38,614 nucleotides of DNA, from NCBI RefSeq assembly GCF_003331055.1, contig NZ_PUQD01000054.1:1-38614 (forward strand), written 5' to 3'. The DNA comes from Pseudomonas sp. AFG_SD02_1510_Pfu_092. Lineage in GTDB: Bacteria > Pseudomonadota > Gammaproteobacteria > Pseudomonadales > Pseudomonadaceae. The position numbers and the translations under genes are program-made. Shown here in pieces: positions 1 to 7,861 of the stretch (position 1 is the stretch's first letter; each line of letters starts with the position of its first letter). Under the pieces are notes generated by a model. That model was not told where the DNA came from and made no database searches. It was given only the letters and a program-made list of their open reading frames with translations.

Positions 1-80
<80 letters not shown>

Positions 81-81
81 C

Positions 82-112
82 CCGGCGATGGGCTGCAGAG
101 CAGCCCCTTACA
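82..112. repeat. Partial REP element at left end (GCCGGC-stem class)
   Basis: The segment CCGGCGATGGGCTGCAGAG and the following AGCCCC match the outer part of the REP copies at 7862-8262, 34668-34784 and 38419-38528. The inner half is missing because the contig begins here. Confidence 0.7.
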
Positions 113-185
113 AAGCATCTTATCTCTTCAGCGAGCCAGCAAGAACAATGCCTGCCCCCAGCCGACCATGGTCCAGACCACGCGC

Positions 186-325
186 AGGTGTTTCACACGG
201 TGAGGCACGCTATACTGCCGCGCCTTTTGCGTCGGCCATGCTGCCGGCGCGCCTTTGCAAGGCGTTTCGACACGCTGGTCGGCACCGTCGAGCGTCTATA
301 TGAATGTTCCCGTCTTTAAGAGGAG
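186..325 (+). promoter_or_regulatory. Leader of fumarase gene with candidate promoter and RBS
   Basis: This is the only non-repeat DNA in the 333 bases before the fumarase gene. A TATACT hexamer at 211-216 resembles a sigma-70 -10 box; the matching -35 region (about 188-194) is poor. A strong Shine-Dalgarno sequence, AAGAGGAG, lies at 318-325, nine bases before the ATG at 334, and decides that start over an in-frame upstream codon at 304. Between the two the leader is about 100 nt and I see no riboswitch. The promoter is a weak call; the RBS is secure. Confidence 0.4.
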
Positions 326-333
326 CGCGCTGC

Positions 334-1857
334 ATGACCGTGATCAAGCAAGACGACCTGATTCAGAGCGTCGCCGACGCCCTGCAATTCATCTCGTACT
401 ACCACCCCGTCGATTTCATCCAGGCCATGCACGAGGCCTATCTGCGTGAAGAGTCGCCTGCTGCACGCGATTCCATCGCCCAGATCCTGATCAACTCGCG
501 CATGTGCGCCACCGGCCACCGCCCGATCTGCCAGGACACCGGTATCGTCACCGTGTTCGTCCGTGTCGGCATGGACGTACGCTGGGACGGCGCCACCCTG
601 AGCGTCGACGACATGATCAACGAGGGTGTGCGTCGCGCCTACAACCTGCCTGAAAACGTCCTGCGCGCCTCGATCCTGGCCGACCCGGCCGGTGCCCGCA
701 AGAACACCAAGGACAACACCCCGGCAGTGATCCACTACTCCATCGTCCCCGGCGACAAGGTCGAGGTCGATGTCGCAGCCAAGGGCGGCGGCTCGGAGAA
801 CAAGTCGAAGATGGCCATGCTCAACCCGTCCGACTCGATCGTCGACTGGGTGCTGAAGACCGTGCCGACCATGGGCGCCGGCTGGTGCCCGCCTGGCATG
901 CTCGGCATCGGCATCGGCGGTACTGCCGAGAAGGCTGCGGTCATGGCCAAGGAAGTGTTGATGGAGTCCATCGACATCCACGAACTGAAAGCCCGTGGCC
1001 CGCAGAACCGCCTGGAAGAAATCCGCCTGGAGCTGTTCGAGAAGGTCAACCAGCTGGGCATCGGCGCCCAGGGCCTGGGTGGCCTGACCACCGTGCTCGA
1101 TGTGAAGATCATGGACTACCCGACCCACGCCGCTTCGCTGCCGGTGTGCATGATCCCCAACTGCGCCGCCACCCGCCACGCCCACTTCGTGCTCGATGGC
1201 TCCGGCCCGGCCGAGCTGGAAGCGCCGTCGCTGGACGCCTACCCGGAAATCGTCTGGGAAGCCGGCCCGAGCGCTCGCCGGGTCAACCTCGATGCCATCA
1301 CACCGGAAGAAGTCGCCAGCTGGAAGCCGGGCGAAACCATCCTGCTCAACGGCAAGATGCTGACCGGTCGCGATGCCGCGCACAAGCGCATGGTCGAGAT
1401 GCTCAACCGCGGTGAAGAACTGCCGGTCGACCTCAAAGGCCGCTTCATCTACTACGTCGGCCCGGTCGACCCGGTCGGTGACGAAGTGGTAGGCCCAGCC
1501 GGCCCGACCACCGCCACCCGCATGGACAAGTTCACCCGCCAGATCCTCGAGCAGACCGGCCTGCTGGGCATGATCGGCAAGTCCGAACGTGGCCCGACCG
1601 CGATCGAAGCGATCAAGGACAACAAGGCCGTGTACCTGATGGCCGTCGGCGGCGCTGCCTATCTGGTGGCCCAGGCCATTCGCAAGTCGAAGGTTTTGGC
1701 CTTCGCCGAGCTGGGCATGGAAGCGATCTACGAGTTCGAGGTCAAGGACATGCCGGTGACCGTCGCGGTCGACAGCAACGGTGAGTCGGTGCACATCACT
1801 GGCCCTGCCCTGTGGCAGAGCAAGATTGCCCAGAGCCTGGCAGTTGAAGTGAAGTAA
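334..1857 (+). CDS. Class I fumarate hydratase (iron-sulfur fumarase)
   Basis: Interconverts fumarate and L-malate in the citric acid cycle, in the cytoplasm. The 507-residue protein has the two-part organisation of single-chain class I fumarases: an N-terminal alpha domain and a C-terminal beta domain. Early Cys residues lie in MCATGHRPICQDTG, with a further Cys in MIPNCAATRHAHF; family members bind a catalytic [4Fe-4S] cluster through three such cysteines. KGGGSENKSKM and the C-terminal GPTTATRMD and GGAAYLVAQAI are family signatures. The start at 334 is set by the AAGAGGAG Shine-Dalgarno. It is transcribed alone and ends at a REP pair. Class I enzymes are oxygen sensitive, so a role in iron-replete growth is expected, with a class II enzyme likely elsewhere. 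Family is certain; choice among fumA/fumB names is not made. Confidence 0.95.
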   Translation: MTVIKQDDLIQSVADALQFISYYHPVDFIQAMHEAYLREESPAARDSIAQILINSRMCATGHRPICQDTGIVTVFVRVGMDVRWDGATLSVDDMINEGVRRAYNLPENVLRASILADPAGARKNTKDNTPAVIHYSIVPGDKVEVDVAAKGGGSENKSKMAMLNPSDSIVDWVLKTVPTMGAGWCPPGMLGIGIGGTAEKAAVMAKEVLMESIDIHELKARGPQNRLEEIRLELFEKVNQLGIGAQGLGGLTTVLDVKIMDYPTHAASLPVCMIPNCAATRHAHFVLDGSGPAELEAPSLDAYPEIVWEAGPSARRVNLDAITPEEVASWKPGETILLNGKMLTGRDAAHKRMVEMLNRGEELPVDLKGRFIYYVGPVDPVGDEVVGPAGPTTATRMDKFTRQILEQTGLLGMIGKSERGPTAIEAIKDNKAVYLMAVGGAAYLVAQAIRKSKVLAFAELGMEAIYEFEVKDMPVTVAVDSNGESVHITGPALWQSKIAQSLAVEVK

Positions 1858-1871
1858 GCCTGAGGTAACTG

Positions 1872-1955
1872 CGGCGCCTGCTTCGCGGGCTCGCCCGCTC
1901 CCACAAGGGATCGCACCCCCTGTGGGAGCGGGCAAGCCCGCGAAGAGGCCGGCAC
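1872..1955. repeat. Inverted REP pair (GCGGGC-stem class)
   Basis: Two REP hairpins in opposite orientation, CTTCGCGGGCTCGCCCGC and its mirror GCGGGCAAGCCCGCGAAG, are separated by about 25 bases. The pair lies between the convergent fumarase and nitrilase-family genes and could end transcription or protect mRNA from both sides. Confidence 0.85.
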
Positions 1956-1960
1956 TGCCC

Positions 1961-2833
1961 TCACAAGACTCTGTCAAACTGCTCCGGCCAGTCCCTGCGG
2001 GTAAACACCTGCCCTTCCCGCCTCACCCGCCGCACCTCTTCCAGATCCACCTCGCACACCAGCCACTGGCTGCTCAGCGGGCTCAGCTCGTCACTCATCG
2101 CCACCACCCCGTCCCCCGGCATCCCATGATCCGGCGGCACGAACAACCCTGCCCGGCCGATATTCTCGTCCAGCGCCGGCGACCACGGCGCCAGCCCCAC
2201 AGTGGGGCTCTGCAACACGGCAATCTGGTTCTCCAGCGCCCGCGCCTGGGCGCCAATGCGCACCCGGTGGTAACCCGCCTCGGTGTCGGTACAGCTGGGT
2301 GCCAGGATCAGCTCGGCACCCGCCTCGGCCAGATGCCGGGCCAGCATCGGGAATTCATTGTCGTAGCAGATCAGGATGCCCAGGCGCCCCAACTCGGTGT
2401 CGAACACTTGCAGCCCCTGGCCTGCGGCGATGTCCCACTGCTCGCGCTCGAAGCGGGTCATCATCAGTTTGTCCTGATAACCCAGCACACCCTTCGGGCC
2501 AAACAGCCAGGCCCGGTTGCGATAGCGGCCATCGCTGTCGAGCACCGGCAGGCTCCCCGGTTGCAAATAGACTCCCCAACGCCGGGCAATACGCTCGCAC
2601 AGTGCCAGCCATGGCTCGATCAGCGGCTGGATGCCGGCAATCGAGGCCTTCAGGTCACCGCGCTGCTCGCCACTCAGCTGGCCGCTGAGCACCAGCCCGG
2701 CGTACTCCGGCAACAGCAGCAGGCGCGCCCCCGCCTCCACTGCCTCGGCGCACAGGCCTTGCAGGTGATCGGCGTAGGCCTCCCAGGTTTCATGCAGCTC
2801 GATGGCGTACTGGCAGGCCGCCAGGCGGATCAT
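1961..2833 (-). CDS. Carbon-nitrogen hydrolase (nitrilase superfamily)
   Basis: A 290-residue single-domain amidohydrolase of the nitrilase superfamily, cleaving a non-peptide C-N bond; the substrate cannot be read from the sequence. The Glu-Lys-Cys triad is visible: E43 in LLPEYAG, K122 in GYQDKLMMTRFE and C156 in ILICYDNEFP. Length and motif spacing match the Nit/omega-amidase-like branch more than the aliphatic nitrilases. Its ATG overlaps the stop codon of the upstream GNAT gene (ATGA), so the two are translationally coupled and probably act together. It ends within a few bases of a REP pair. Function beyond family is inference. Confidence 0.9.
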   Translation of the reverse strand: MIRLAACQYAIELHETWEAYADHLQGLCAEAVEAGARLLLLPEYAGLVLSGQLSGEQRGDLKASIAGIQPLIEPWLALCERIARRWGVYLQPGSLPVLDSDGRYRNRAWLFGPKGVLGYQDKLMMTRFEREQWDIAAGQGLQVFDTELGRLGILICYDNEFPMLARHLAEAGAELILAPSCTDTEAGYHRVRIGAQARALENQIAVLQSPTVGLAPWSPALDENIGRAGLFVPPDHGMPGDGVVAMSDELSPLSSQWLVCEVDLEEVRRVRREGQVFTRRDWPEQFDRVL

Positions 2834-3420
2834 ATCGGCAGTTCCTTGAGCCAGAACGACATCAGCTTGTCGGAGCTTTGCGCTTCGTCCAGATCGCGCC
2901 AGGCGTAGCGGGTGCGCAGCGACGGGTCATGCAGGAAGCCGCGGTTACGCCAGAAGCCGTGCAAGGGCTTGTAATCGGCAGGCCGCATTGGGTGCACGCC
3001 TGGCCGCTCGACCGCGCAGAACGCGCAGTAATCGAACTCGGCCAGTTTGTGTGCGTAGGATTCGCGCTCGATGAAAAAGCGCACACCCAGGCCCTGGCCC
3101 CGGTATTCGGGCAGTACCACCGACTCGCCGAAATAGTACACGCTGGCCGGGTCGCGCCCCTGGGCCAGGAACGGCTGCTGGAATTCGTGGGCGACGTCTA
3201 CCAGCGGCAGGCCGGTGGAGGCACCGACCACCTTGCCGTCGTCGAGCGCCAGCACCACCAGGCTGCGCCCGGAGCGGGCATAGGTGGCTAGGTAGTCGGC
3301 TTCGTACTCCGGGGTGCCGTCGTACAGGTAAGGAAACTCGCGGAACACGGTAAGGCGCAGGCGAGCGAGGTCATCGATGTAAGGCGCGATAGCGGCGCCG
3401 TGCAACAGGCGGATTTCCAT
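2830..3420 (-). CDS. GNAT family N-acetyltransferase
   Basis: A 196-residue protein with the GNAT fold, expected to move an acyl group from acyl-CoA to an amine. The acetyl-CoA loop is the RGQGLGVRFF segment, preceded by beta strand GESVVLPEY. The upstream strand VVLALDDGKVVGASTGLPL fits the central sheet. It is the first gene of a two-gene unit; its TGA overlaps the ATG of the nitrilase-family gene. Fused GNAT/carbon-nitrogen hydrolase proteins are a known architecture, so this pair may be the split form of that system. The promoter must lie in the 115 bases shared with the divergent NTF2-like gene. The acceptor substrate is unknown. Confidence 0.88.
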   Translation of the reverse strand: MEIRLLHGAAIAPYIDDLARLRLTVFREFPYLYDGTPEYEADYLATYARSGRSLVVLALDDGKVVGASTGLPLVDVAHEFQQPFLAQGRDPASVYYFGESVVLPEYRGQGLGVRFFIERESYAHKLAEFDYCAFCAVERPGVHPMRPADYKPLHGFWRNRGFLHDPSLRTRYAWRDLDEAQSSDKLMSFWLKELPI

Positions 3421-3535
3421 GCTTGGCGGTCGTTTTGTCGATGTGGATGACGCGCTCGGCTAAGCCGGGCTTGAGGGGAAACCCTATCATCCGGGGCAAC
3501 GACCCGCCTTTTCCCTACACGACAGGTATTGTTCC

Positions 3536-3934
3536 ATGACCGCTACCGAACTGGTGAATGCTTACTACGCCGCCTTCAACGCAGGCGACATGCCGGCCTT
3601 TCTCGCCTTGCTCAGCGAAGATGTGATCCACGACATCAACCAGGGCGAACGGCAGATGGGCAAGGCCCGGTTTGCTGCATTCATGGACAAGATGAACCGC
3701 TGCTACCGCGAGCGCCTGGCCGACATCGTGGTGATGCAGAACGCCGACGGCAGCCGCGCGGCAGCGGAGTTCACCGTGCATGGCGAATACCTGGCCGATG
3801 ACGAAGGTTTGCCGGCGGCCAACGGGCAGACCTACGTGCTGCCGGCGGGGGCGTTCTTCTACATCCACTGCGGCAAGATTGCCCGGGTGACCAACTACTA
3901 CAACCTCAATGACTGGGTCGAGCAGGTAGGTTGA
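3536..3934 (+). CDS. NTF2-like / SnoaL-like small protein
   Basis: A 132-residue protein of the NTF2/ketosteroid-isomerase-like superfamily, a cone-shaped fold used for small-molecule isomerases, cyclases and non-catalytic binding proteins. The family opening is clear (helix with LVNAYYAAFNAGD, then LLSEDVIHDINQG), followed by the typical sheet ending in GKIARVTNYYN. It starts at the ATG at 3536. It is divergent from the GNAT-nitrilase unit with a 115-base gap, so the two may share control. No catalytic residue pattern lets me name a reaction. Confidence 0.8.
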   Translation: MTATELVNAYYAAFNAGDMPAFLALLSEDVIHDINQGERQMGKARFAAFMDKMNRCYRERLADIVVMQNADGSRAAAEFTVHGEYLADDEGLPAANGQTYVLPAGAFFYIHCGKIARVTNYYNLNDWVEQVG

Positions 3935-3958
3935 GCCTGGCAGGGGTGTATTGCCTGT

Positions 3959-4060
3959 ACCGACCTCTTCGCGGGTAAACCCGCTCCCACAGGGTCGGCA
4001 CAAATTCCAAAACCTGTGCAATCCCTGTGGGAGCGGGTTTACCCGCGAAGAGGCCCGGTC
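3959..4060. repeat. Inverted REP pair (GCGGGT-stem class)
   Basis: Outer arms CCTCTTCGCGGGTAAACCCG and its mirror flank about 40 bases of unrelated sequence. It separates the convergent NTF2-like and DJ-1/PfpI genes. Confidence 0.85.
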
Positions 4061-4637
4061 AGGAGATGCGGGTGCCTAGCACCTTGAGGAAGGCCGCCAG
4101 CCACGCCGGGTGCGCCGGCCAGGCCGGGGCGGTCACCAGGTTGCCGTGCACATGCGCCTGGTCCACCGCGATATCGATGAACGTCCCGCCCGCCAGGCGC
4201 ACCTCCGGCGCGCATGCCGGGTACGCGCTGCATTCACGCCCTTCCAGCACACCGGCCGCTGCCAGCAGCTGGGCACCATGGCACACCGCCGCAATCGGCT
4301 TGCCGGCCTGGTCGAACGCCCGCACCAGCTCCAGCACCCGCTCATCCAGGCGCAGGTACTCCGGGGCACGGCCACCGGGGATCAGCAGCGCGTCATAACC
4401 CTCGGCACGCACCCGCACGAAATCGTAGTTCAGGGCAAAATTGTGCCCAGGCTTTTCGCTGTAGGTCTGCTCGCCCTCGAAATCATGAATCGCGGTACGC
4501 ACCGTCTGCCCGGCGAGCTTCTCCGGGCAAACCGCATGCACCGTGTGGCCGACCATGCTCAGCGCCTGGAACGGCACCATGGCTTCGTAATCTTCAACGT
4601 AGTCGCCGACCAACATGAGAATTTTCTTAGCCGTCAT
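4059..4637 (-). CDS. DJ-1/PfpI family protein
   Basis: A 192-residue cytoplasmic protein of the DJ-1/PfpI (class I glutamine amidotransferase-like) superfamily, whose members act as deglycases, glyoxalases, chaperones or peptidases. The nucleophile elbow AVCHGAQLL places Cys119 followed by His120, and the partner Glu15 lies in GDYVEDYE; together they form the usual PfpI-type active site. The ATG at 4637 is preferred over a GTG three codons upstream because AAGGAG sits 8 bases before it. It follows the PLD gene by 51 bases on the same strand and may be the last gene of that operon. The exact activity is not deducible. Confidence 0.87.
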   Translation of the reverse strand: MTAKKILMLVGDYVEDYEAMVPFQALSMVGHTVHAVCPEKLAGQTVRTAIHDFEGEQTYSEKPGHNFALNYDFVRVRAEGYDALLIPGGRAPEYLRLDERVLELVRAFDQAGKPIAAVCHGAQLLAAAGVLEGRECSAYPACAPEVRLAGGTFIDIAVDQAHVHGNLVTAPAWPAHPAWLAAFLKVLGTRIS

Positions 4638-4688
4638 CGCACCCACTCCTTCGCTTGCCTAGAGACAGTCAGTGCACGATAGCCGGTC

Positions 4689-5846
4689 TCAGTCACGACG
4701 GTCGAGCAGGTTCACCACCAAGCGGTCCAGCCAGCCCCACACGCGCTGCTTCACCCGACGCCACAGCGGCCGGGAATGCCAATGGCCGAGGTCGACCACC
4801 TCGCTCAAGGCGAAATCACGCTCGAAGCTGGCCTGTACCGCGGCCGTCAGCGGCGGGTCGAGCGCTTCGATGTTGGCCTCGAGGTTGAAGCGCAGGTTCC
4901 AGTGATCGAAGTTGCACGAGCCGATACTGACCCAGTCGTCGATCAGCACCATCTTCAGGTGCAGGAAACACGGCTGGTACTCGTAGATGCGCACACCGGC
5001 ACGTAGCAGACGCGGGTAATAGCGGTGCCCGGCGTAACGGACCGAAGGGTGGTCGGTGCGTGGCCCGGTCAGCAGCAGGCGCACATCGACGCCCTTGCCG
5101 GCAGCCCGACGCAACGAGCGACGCACGCTCCAGGTCGGCAGAAAGTAAGGAGTGGCCAGCCACACCCGCTGCTTGCCGCTGTTGATCGCGCGCACCAGCG
5201 AATGCAGGATGTCCTGGTGCTGGCGGGCGTCGGCATAGGCCACCCGGCCCATGCCCTGCCCTTGCGCAGGGACCTTGGGCAGGCGCGGCAGGCCGAAGCC
5301 TTCGGCAGGGCGCCAGGCGGTGCGGCGGTTGTTGGCGTGCCACTGGCGGTCGAACAGCAATTGCCAGTCGCTGACCACCGGCCCCTGCATCTGCACCATC
5401 ACCTCGTGCCATTCACTGCTCGCCTCGCCCGGCGTCCAGAACTCGTCGGTGACGCCCGTGCCGCCGACTGCTGCCCAGCGCTCATCCACCAGCAGCAGCT
5501 TGCGGTGGTCGCGGTACAGGTTGCGCAGGCCACGCTTCCAGCGCAGGCGGTTATACCAGCGCAGGTACACACCTGCGTCCAGCAGGCGCTGACGCAACTG
5601 GCTGTTGAACGCCAGCGAGCCATAGTCGTCGAACAGGCAGCGCACCCGCACGCCGCGTCGGGCCGCCTGCTCCAGCGCCTCGACCACGGCATCGGCACAA
5701 TCGCCGGCCTCGACCAGGTACAGCTCCAGGTCCACCTGAAACTCGGCGCGCATGATCGCCAGGAGCATGCGCGGAAAGAATTCGGGGCCGTCGATCAGCA
5801 GTTCGAACTGGTTGCCGTCCCGCCAGGGAAAGACCGGCCCTGGCAT
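4689..5846 (-). CDS. Phospholipase D / cardiolipin synthase-like (ClsB type)
   Basis: A 385-residue protein with two complete HKD motifs: H114-K116-D121 in HRKLLLVD and H296-K298-D303 in HLKMVLID, each followed by the usual small-residue run (VGG, IGSCN). This is the architecture of ClsB-type cardiolipin synthases and related phosphatidyltransferases, which join phosphatidyl groups at the inner membrane. No N-terminal transmembrane segments are present, as in ClsB and unlike ClsA. The ATG lies one base after the yceI stop codon, so it is co-transcribed with yceI and the two genes before it. The cardiolipin activity is inferred from family; other PLD reactions are possible. Confidence 0.88.
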   Translation of the reverse strand: MPGPVFPWRDGNQFELLIDGPEFFPRMLLAIMRAEFQVDLELYLVEAGDCADAVVEALEQAARRGVRVRCLFDDYGSLAFNSQLRQRLLDAGVYLRWYNRLRWKRGLRNLYRDHRKLLLVDERWAAVGGTGVTDEFWTPGEASSEWHEVMVQMQGPVVSDWQLLFDRQWHANNRRTAWRPAEGFGLPRLPKVPAQGQGMGRVAYADARQHQDILHSLVRAINSGKQRVWLATPYFLPTWSVRRSLRRAAGKGVDVRLLLTGPRTDHPSVRYAGHRYYPRLLRAGVRIYEYQPCFLHLKMVLIDDWVSIGSCNFDHWNLRFNLEANIEALDPPLTAAVQASFERDFALSEVVDLGHWHSRPLWRRVKQRVWGWLDRLVVNLLDRRD

Positions 5847-5847
5847 G

Positions 5848-6429
5848 TCAGCGGGCGGTGAAGATCAGCACCGCGCTAACCGGCACTGACGGGTTGATGG
5901 AGGTGAGCCCGGCGAACTTGCGCAGCCGTTGCAGCCCCGGCAGCAGGCCGAAATCCTCGGCGCGCAGCACCAGCGGCTCGAGGGTTACCACCTGGAAGCG
6001 CCGCTCGTCCAGGCGGGTGGCCAGGAGCAAGGCGTTGTAGCTGTGGGACTGGCCATGCAGGGTCACGGTCAGCGGTAGGCGCAACTCGATCTGGGCACCG
6101 TTGGCCAGGTCGTTGATCGGCTGCAGGTCCAGTTGCGCCTGGACTTTGGCCTCGGCGAAGCGCTCGACCTCGAACAGGTCCTCGCGCATGCGCTCGTCAC
6201 GCAGCGGGATGCCGCTGCTCACCGAGTCCATTTCAATGCTCAGCCCGGCCCGGCCCTTGCGGTCAACCGTGCCATGCAGCACCAGAAAGCGGTGCACTTC
6301 GGCGGTGTTGCCGTTCTTGCCGGTAATGAACGACAGGCGTGACGACTCGCCATCGAGGTGCCAGTTGGCGTGGGCGGGCAGGCATAAAGCCAGCAACAGG
6401 GCGGGCAGCAGGCGGGGCAACTTGAACAT
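5848..6429 (-). CDS. YceI-like periplasmic lipid-binding protein
   Basis: A 193-residue protein with a signal peptide (basic FKLPR, then a Leu/Ala-rich core ending near PAHA) followed by a YceI-type lipocalin-like barrel. YceI proteins bind polyisoprenoid or other lipid chains in the periplasm. Typical segments are the first strand WHLDGESSRLSFITG and the central SVSSGIPLRDERMREDLFEVERFAEA, matching the family's RDxxLRxxxFF region. It lies 44 bases after the 98-aa gene and one base before the PLD gene, which suggests a lipid link. The ligand is not known. Confidence 0.85.
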   Translation of the reverse strand: MFKLPRLLPALLLALCLPAHANWHLDGESSRLSFITGKNGNTAEVHRFLVLHGTVDRKGRAGLSIEMDSVSSGIPLRDERMREDLFEVERFAEAKVQAQLDLQPINDLANGAQIELRLPLTVTLHGQSHSYNALLLATRLDERRFQVVTLEPLVLRAEDFGLLPGLQRLRKFAGLTSINPSVPVSAVLIFTAR

Positions 6430-6473
6430 GACAGATCTCGTGAAACCAGGCCGCCAACCTTACCCGCCCGCTT

Positions 6474-6770
6474 TCACGGCAGCAAGCGGCAGCCCTCGCG
6501 CGGGCCCTGCCAGGCTGCCTGGTTGCGCCGCCCCAGCCCTTGCGCGGTGACCTGGCGCTGCTGAAGGTCTTCCTCCAGCAGGCTCAGCGGCAACCATTGC
6601 TTCACATAGCCCTGGCAGTACGCCGCTTCGAAGCCCATGACGAAACGGCACGAACAATATTCCTTGGCCGAGTAGGCCGAAAGGATGCCGGGGAAGTCGG
6701 CCAGGGCCTGGCGCTCGTGCCAGAGTAAGTACGGCAGCCCCAGCAAAAGCAGCAGCGCCAGCCGTTTCAT
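6474..6770 (-). CDS. Small Cys-containing membrane-anchored or exported protein, unknown function
   Basis: A 98-residue protein that I do not recognise functionally. A hydrophobic N-terminus (ALLLLLGLPYLLW) suggests a signal anchor. The rest is a small domain with four Cys: C39 and C41 in EYCSCRF, C52 in YCQGY and C94 near the C-terminus, which could form disulfides in the periplasm or bind a metal. The ATG overlaps the stop codon of the serine hydrolase gene (ATGA), so coupled translation and a joint role are likely. The coding call rests on that overlap, the conserved-looking Cys set and the fit in the operon. Confidence 0.75.
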   Translation of the reverse strand: MKRLALLLLLGLPYLLWHERQALADFPGILSAYSAKEYCSCRFVMGFEAAYCQGYVKQWLPLSLLEEDLQQRQVTAQGLGRRNQAAWQGPREGCRLLP

Positions 6771-7849
6771 GCGCCTTCCCCGGCCAGCACCGCCAGCACC
6801 CGCCTGAGCAGTTCGTCGTGCTGGTAGCTGCCGTCACGGTCATCGGCGTAACGCACGATCACCAGCTTTTGCCTGGGCAGCACGTACAGCGCCTGGCCCC
6901 AATGGCCAAGGGCGGCGTAGGTGTCCGCAGGCGCGCTCGGCCAGGGCCGTGGGCTATTCGCCAGCGGCTGGTTGAGCCACCAGTGGCCGCCAGGGTTGGC
7001 CTCGCCGGGCAGCGCCTGGGCCTGGGTAAAGGCTGTGCGATTGAACGCCACCCAGGCCTTGGGCAGCAGTTGCCGGCCCTGCCAGCGGCCGTCACGCTGC
7101 ATCAGCAGGCCGACGCGAGCCAGGTCGCGGGCGCTGAGGTACAGATAGGAAGAGCCTACGTAGGTACCCGCCCGGTCACGCTCCCATACCGCGCTGTCGA
7201 TGCCCAACGGGGTGAACAGTGCAGCCCAGGGGTAGTCGGCGTACTGGCCGGCATCGAGCATGCCGCGCAACGCGGCGGCCAACAGGTTGCTGTCACCGCT
7301 GGAATAGAGAAACCGCTGGCCAGGGCTGGCCGCGGTACCACGCGCCGCCGTGTAGGCGGCCATGTCCTCGCGGCCACGGGTGTACAGCATGGCCACCACC
7401 GAGGACTTGAGCGGGGCGTACTCGTAGTCTTCCTGCCAGTCCAGGCCGCTGGCCCAGTGCAGCAGGTCGGCCATGCGCACATCCGGGTGCCCGCGCATGG
7501 GTGGATAGAAGCGGCTGACCGGGTCCTCGAGCTGGAAGCGTCGCTCGCCGTGGGCAACACCCAGCAACGTGGCGAGTACGCTTTTGCTAATCGACCAGGT
7601 GAGGTGCGCGGTGGCGGCGCTGGTGGGGGCTGTGTAGCGCTCGTGAAGGATGCGGCCATCGCGGATGATCAGCAGGGCGTCGGTGCGGATACCGCTGCGT
7701 TCGGGGGTGCTGCGCGCAGGGAAGGCGTAGGCGTCGACGGTTTGCCAGTCGAGCGGGGTGTTGTCGGTTGCCCAGTCGGGTTGCGGCCAGTCCTCTGCCC
7801 AGGCGCAGCCCGTAACCATCGCCAGTGTCAGCAGGAGCGCCTTCATCAT
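6767..7849 (-). CDS. Serine beta-lactamase-like hydrolase (class C / esterase type)
   Basis: A 360-residue exported serine hydrolase of the beta-lactamase/penicillin-binding-like superfamily. A signal sequence opens the protein (MMKALLLTLAMVTGCAWA; the TGCA stretch could be a weak lipobox). The active-site tetrad S86-x-x-K89 is in TWSISKS, the second motif is the Tyr182 region LYSSGDSN, and HWGQAL near the C-terminus matches the KTG-equivalent HxG. These features fit EstB/NylB-like esterase-amidases as well as true class C enzymes, so antibiotic hydrolysis should not be assumed. Two adjacent ATG codons (7849, 7846) follow an AAAGGCGG Shine-Dalgarno; the longer frame upstream runs into REP DNA and is rejected. 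First gene of a leftward operon. Confidence 0.88.
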   Translation of the reverse strand: MMKALLLTLAMVTGCAWAEDWPQPDWATDNTPLDWQTVDAYAFPARSTPERSGIRTDALLIIRDGRILHERYTAPTSAATAHLTWSISKSVLATLLGVAHGERRFQLEDPVSRFYPPMRGHPDVRMADLLHWASGLDWQEDYEYAPLKSSVVAMLYTRGREDMAAYTAARGTAASPGQRFLYSSGDSNLLAAALRGMLDAGQYADYPWAALFTPLGIDSAVWERDRAGTYVGSSYLYLSARDLARVGLLMQRDGRWQGRQLLPKAWVAFNRTAFTQAQALPGEANPGGHWWLNQPLANSPRPWPSAPADTYAALGHWGQALYVLPRQKLVIVRYADDRDGSYQHDELLRRVLAVLAGEGA

Positions 7850-7861
7850 GTCCGCCTTTTT

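Noticed and set aside
316..1977. 553-aa open frame antisense to the fumarase gene
   Set aside because: High-GC shadow of a clearly identified gene; composition is His/Asp/Gly-rich with no domain, start signal or promoter.
6767..7849. Calling the serine hydrolase an antibiotic-resistance beta-lactamase
   Set aside because: The SxxK, Tyr and HxG motifs are shared with esterases and amidases; context is lipid and envelope, and nothing shows drug hydrolysis.
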